Part shown: positions 62,262 through 64,000 of the stretch, one piece after another
How positions within the stretch are numbered: position 1 is the stretch's first letter
How the letters are laid out: every line of letters begins with the position of its first letter
Notes under the pieces: generated by a model
Seen by the model: the letters and a program-made list of their open reading frames with translations, nothing else
Databases searched by the model: none
What the model was told of the DNA's origin: nothing
From: Myxococcales bacterium
Lineage (GTDB): Bacteria; Myxococcota_A; Polyangia; Haliangiales; Haliangiaceae
NCBI GenBank assembly: GCA_947483555.1
Contig: CANKMW010000020.1
Coordinates: forward strand, 35,235-99,234
Reading direction: 5' to 3'
DNA length: 64,000 nucleotides
Program-made: the position numbers and the translations under genes

Positions 62262-62282
62262 TCCGGGAGGACGCCCTCCAAG

Positions 62283-62753
62283 GTGAAGCTCTACCTGGTC
62301 CGACACGCCGACGCGGTGTCCGAGGACGTCGCCGGCAGCGACGACGTCCGCTGGCTATCGGCACGAGGACGCGAGGCGGCTCGCGGCCTGGCTCGATTGC
62401 TGCGCGAGCAGCACGTCGAGCTCGACGGCGTGGTGTCGTCGCCGCTGCCGCGCGCGATGCAGACCGCCGAGCTGCTCGCCGCTGGCCTCGACTTCCTCGG
62501 CGTCGTCGAGGCGCTGCCGGCGCTGGCGCCCGGCTGCCACCCACGCCGCGCCGCCGAGGAGCTGGCGACCCGTGGCCAGGCCGTCCTGGTGGTCGGCCAC
62601 GAGCCCACCATGTCGTCGCTGGCCGCCTACCTGATCGGCCGGCCGTCCTTCCCATCGTTCCGCACCGCGCAATGTGCGGCCATCGAGCGCGGCACGCCGA
62701 CGTTCTCGTCGCGAGCCGACATCATGCAAACCCATGTCCTCTTCGCCGAATAG
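62283..62753 (+). CDS. sixA: Phosphohistidine phosphatase SixA
   Basis: 156 residues from GTG 62283. TTG 62253 would add 10. It is a histidine-phosphatase fold: LVRHADA with the catalytic His near residue 8, then the core arginine in SSPLPRAMQTAE, and the second His in VVGHEPTMS. SixA removes phosphate from His of Hpt domains or of PTS proteins such as NPr. Myxobacteria are rich in phosphorelays. It overlaps the next gene by 20 nt. Confidence 0.88.
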   Translation: MKLYLVRHADAVSEDVAGSDDVRWLSARGREAARGLARLLREQHVELDGVVSSPLPRAMQTAELLAAGLDFLGVVEALPALAPGCHPRRAAEELATRGQAVLVVGHEPTMSSLAAYLIGRPSFPSFRTAQCAAIERGTPTFSSRADIMQTHVLFAE

Positions 62754-63684
62754 CCCCGGCTTCGATCCGGCGCGGCGCCCGGAGTGGGCGCGGTTCCTCG
62801 GCGAGGACGAGTGGCGCGAGTTCGTGCTGGCCCTGACCGCCGAGCTCGCCCGCCGCCACGTCGCCTATCGCGTCGACGAGGGTGTGCTGTGGGCGCGCTG
62901 GGGCAGTGACGAGGACGAGGCGCTCGGCCTGACCAACCTGGCCCAGCTCTGTCGCGCCGCCGGCATCGAGTCGTTCCCGCTCGTCATCTCGTCGCACTTC
63001 GACGCCCTGGTCGCCGGGCGCGGCGATCGCGAGCTGGCCGGCCAGCTGGGCGCCAACATCGTGGCGGCGCGGCCTCACCTCAAGTTGAGGTTGTATGCCC
63101 GCGACACGTTCACCGGCGGCACCGACCAGTTCGTGCTCCATGACGTCGCCGACGATCTGACCGCGGTGCTGTGCTACGACCTGCCGTCGAACGTGGTGAC
63201 GGTGGCGGCCGACTCGCTCGGCAAGTGGGGCGTGTCGCGCGACGAGCTGTACTACCAGGCGCTGGCCAACCAGCGCCGCACCGAGCGCGGGCCGATCGAG
63301 GACATCGACGTCGGCGGCGCGGTGGTCAAGGCGATGACCGGCGAGAGCTTCTTCATCGCGTCGAACCTCCTGCTGCTGTCCGACTTCGTCCCGCCCGAGG
63401 CGCCGTTCGGCGCCCTGGCCGCGGTGCCCAACCGACACACGCTGATCTGGCACGTCATCACCGACCCGAGCGCGCTGCGCGCCATCGACGCCATGGTGGT
63501 GATGGCGTCGAACCTGTGCGCCGAAGGCCCGGGCTCGATCTCGCCCAACCTGTTCTGGTGGCGCGAAGGCGCCATCCGCACGCTGCCGACGCGGGAGACG
63601 GAAGAGCACTATGAATTCGTGCCCCCCGATGACTTTGTCAACGAGGTGCTGGAGGCGCTGGCGGAGCGGGCGGAGATGAACTGA
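62734..63684 (+). CDS. Conserved-type soluble protein, function unknown
   Basis: 316 residues from ATG 62734, inside the end of sixA. It is acidic and soluble without signal or membrane segments. It has an alternating alpha/beta pattern (VLHDVADDLTAVLCYDLPSN, then DIDVGGAVVKAMTGESFFIA). The fold is faintly like DUF1444/YtpQ proteins, but I cannot support that. A long C-terminal helix ends it. Coupling to sixA suggests linked expression only. Confidence 0.65.
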   Translation: MSSSPNSPGFDPARRPEWARFLGEDEWREFVLALTAELARRHVAYRVDEGVLWARWGSDEDEALGLTNLAQLCRAAGIESFPLVISSHFDALVAGRGDRELAGQLGANIVAARPHLKLRLYARDTFTGGTDQFVLHDVADDLTAVLCYDLPSNVVTVAADSLGKWGVSRDELYYQALANQRRTERGPIEDIDVGGAVVKAMTGESFFIASNLLLLSDFVPPEAPFGALAAVPNRHTLIWHVITDPSALRAIDAMVVMASNLCAEGPGSISPNLFWWREGAIRTLPTRETEEHYEFVPPDDFVNEVLEALAERAEMN

Positions 63685-63705
63685 CGCTGGGGGCCGGAGG
63701 CGCAG

Positions 63706-63795
63706 CCGCAACCGCAACCGCAACCGCAGCCGCAGCCGCAGCCGCAGCCGCAGCCGCAGCCGCAGCCGCAGCCGCAGCCGCAGCCGCAACCGCAG
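63706..63795. repeat. CCGNNN hexamer tandem repeat (15 units)
   Basis: The array is three CCGCAA, ten CCGCAG, one CCGCAA and one CCGCAG in perfect phase. It lies between the stop of the gene at 62734-63684 and the stop of the convergent four-helix-bundle gene (63800), as the 24238 tract does between two other convergent genes. Confidence 0.95.
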
Positions 63796-63799
63796 CCGC

Positions 63800-64000
63800 C
63801 TACGGTGCGCAATCCGCCCCCGCGCGTCTGCTCCGCGGACCGTGCACCAGCCCGTACAGCAGCCCCAGCAACCGATCCAGCACCTGCCGCGCCTCTCGAT
63901 CCTCCACGCTCCACCCCCACGCCTCCGCCGCATCGAGCACGGCGCGCACCTCGCTCGCGCTCCCCGCCGCGATCTGGAAGAACCGCCGCACGTCACCGCC
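63800..64000 (-). CDS. Four-helix-bundle protein, N-terminus cut by window edge
   Basis: About 66 C-terminal residues are visible. The frame is open to the window end, and an internal GTG at 63991 is not assumed to be the start. The pattern FFQIAAGSASEVRAVLDAAE, then a second helix with LDRLLGLLYGLVH, fits the C-terminal half of the small four-helix-bundle family (TIGR02436), first known from 23S rRNA intervening sequences. These proteins are about 120 residues and their role is unknown. Confidence 0.7.
   Translation of the reverse strand, partial: GGDVRRFFQIAAGSASEVRAVLDAAEAWGWSVEDREARQVLDRLLGLLYGLVHGPRSRRAGADCAP

Noticed and set aside
59681..62281. An 866-codon minus-strand frame across the lytic transglycosylase
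   Set aside because: It is a shadow of Slt, whose GH23 motifs are on the plus strand.

Overview
The window is about 70% G+C, densely packed and Gram-negative in character. It has a TonB-dependent receptor, many lipoproteins with lipoboxes, outer-membrane barrel proteins and a lytic transglycosylase. MopE-type Cys/Asp repeats, DUF4331, DUF3943, a TIGR04551-like porin, two diguanylate cyclases and much GTG/TTG start use point to a myxobacterium-like deltaproteobacterium (Haliangium/Kofleria-like). This is inferred from gene content. No rRNA, tRNA, CRISPR array, prophage or insertion sequence was seen.

Layout. 1-4911: three small envelope genes on the minus strand, a divergent polysaccharide-deacetylase-like lipoprotein, an AT-hook DNA-binding protein and an acyl-CoA ligase. 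4924-9152: a HupE/UreJ membrane protein and a TPR lipoprotein, divergent from two secreted proteins that look like the two halves of DUF4331. 9386-10453: a membrane diguanylate cyclase. 11005-15311: an ECF sigma factor, a probable anti-sigma factor, a secreted protein and an AsmA-GT51 glycosyltransferase fusion. 15421-24237: a coupled run of DUF4175-like, M61-like peptidase, MoxR, DUF58 and BatA genes. 24238-32747: hexamer repeats, nagZ, a 185-bp palindromic element, a MopE-like lipoprotein, a DUF3943 barrel, a VCBS-like lipoprotein and a porin. 32778-41086: radA, type III glutamine synthetase, a GST, a secretin-N-like lipoprotein, a TPR protein and a membrane/coiled-coil protein. 41262-45893: an Ig-like lipoprotein and Oar-type TonB receptor operon. 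46181-49401: cinA-thpR-recA. 49525-52934: PP2C phosphatase, YceI-like protein, lipoprotein, phospholipase-D-like lipoprotein and Fur. 53028-56181: xseB, response regulator, ispA, propeller lipoprotein and FHA-GGDEF in one tight run. 56292-59694: a SsuABC-like ABC transporter. 59783-64000: Slt, SixA, an unknown protein and a partial four-helix-bundle gene.

How it fits together. Most modules build or monitor the envelope: peptidoglycan synthesis (GT51), turnover (Slt) and recycling (NagZ), the MoxR/BatA complex beside an ECF sigma factor, and several lipoproteins paired with barrels. A second theme is signalling: two cyclases with intact I-sites, a stand-alone receiver domain, PP2C and SixA.

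Three patterns cut across the genes. At least ten start codons have a TAnnnN box 6-7 nt upstream and mostly no Shine-Dalgarno, suggesting leaderless mRNAs. CCGNNN hexamer tracts sit directly after stop codons at three places. A 185-bp concentric palindrome lies between nagZ and the MopE-like gene.
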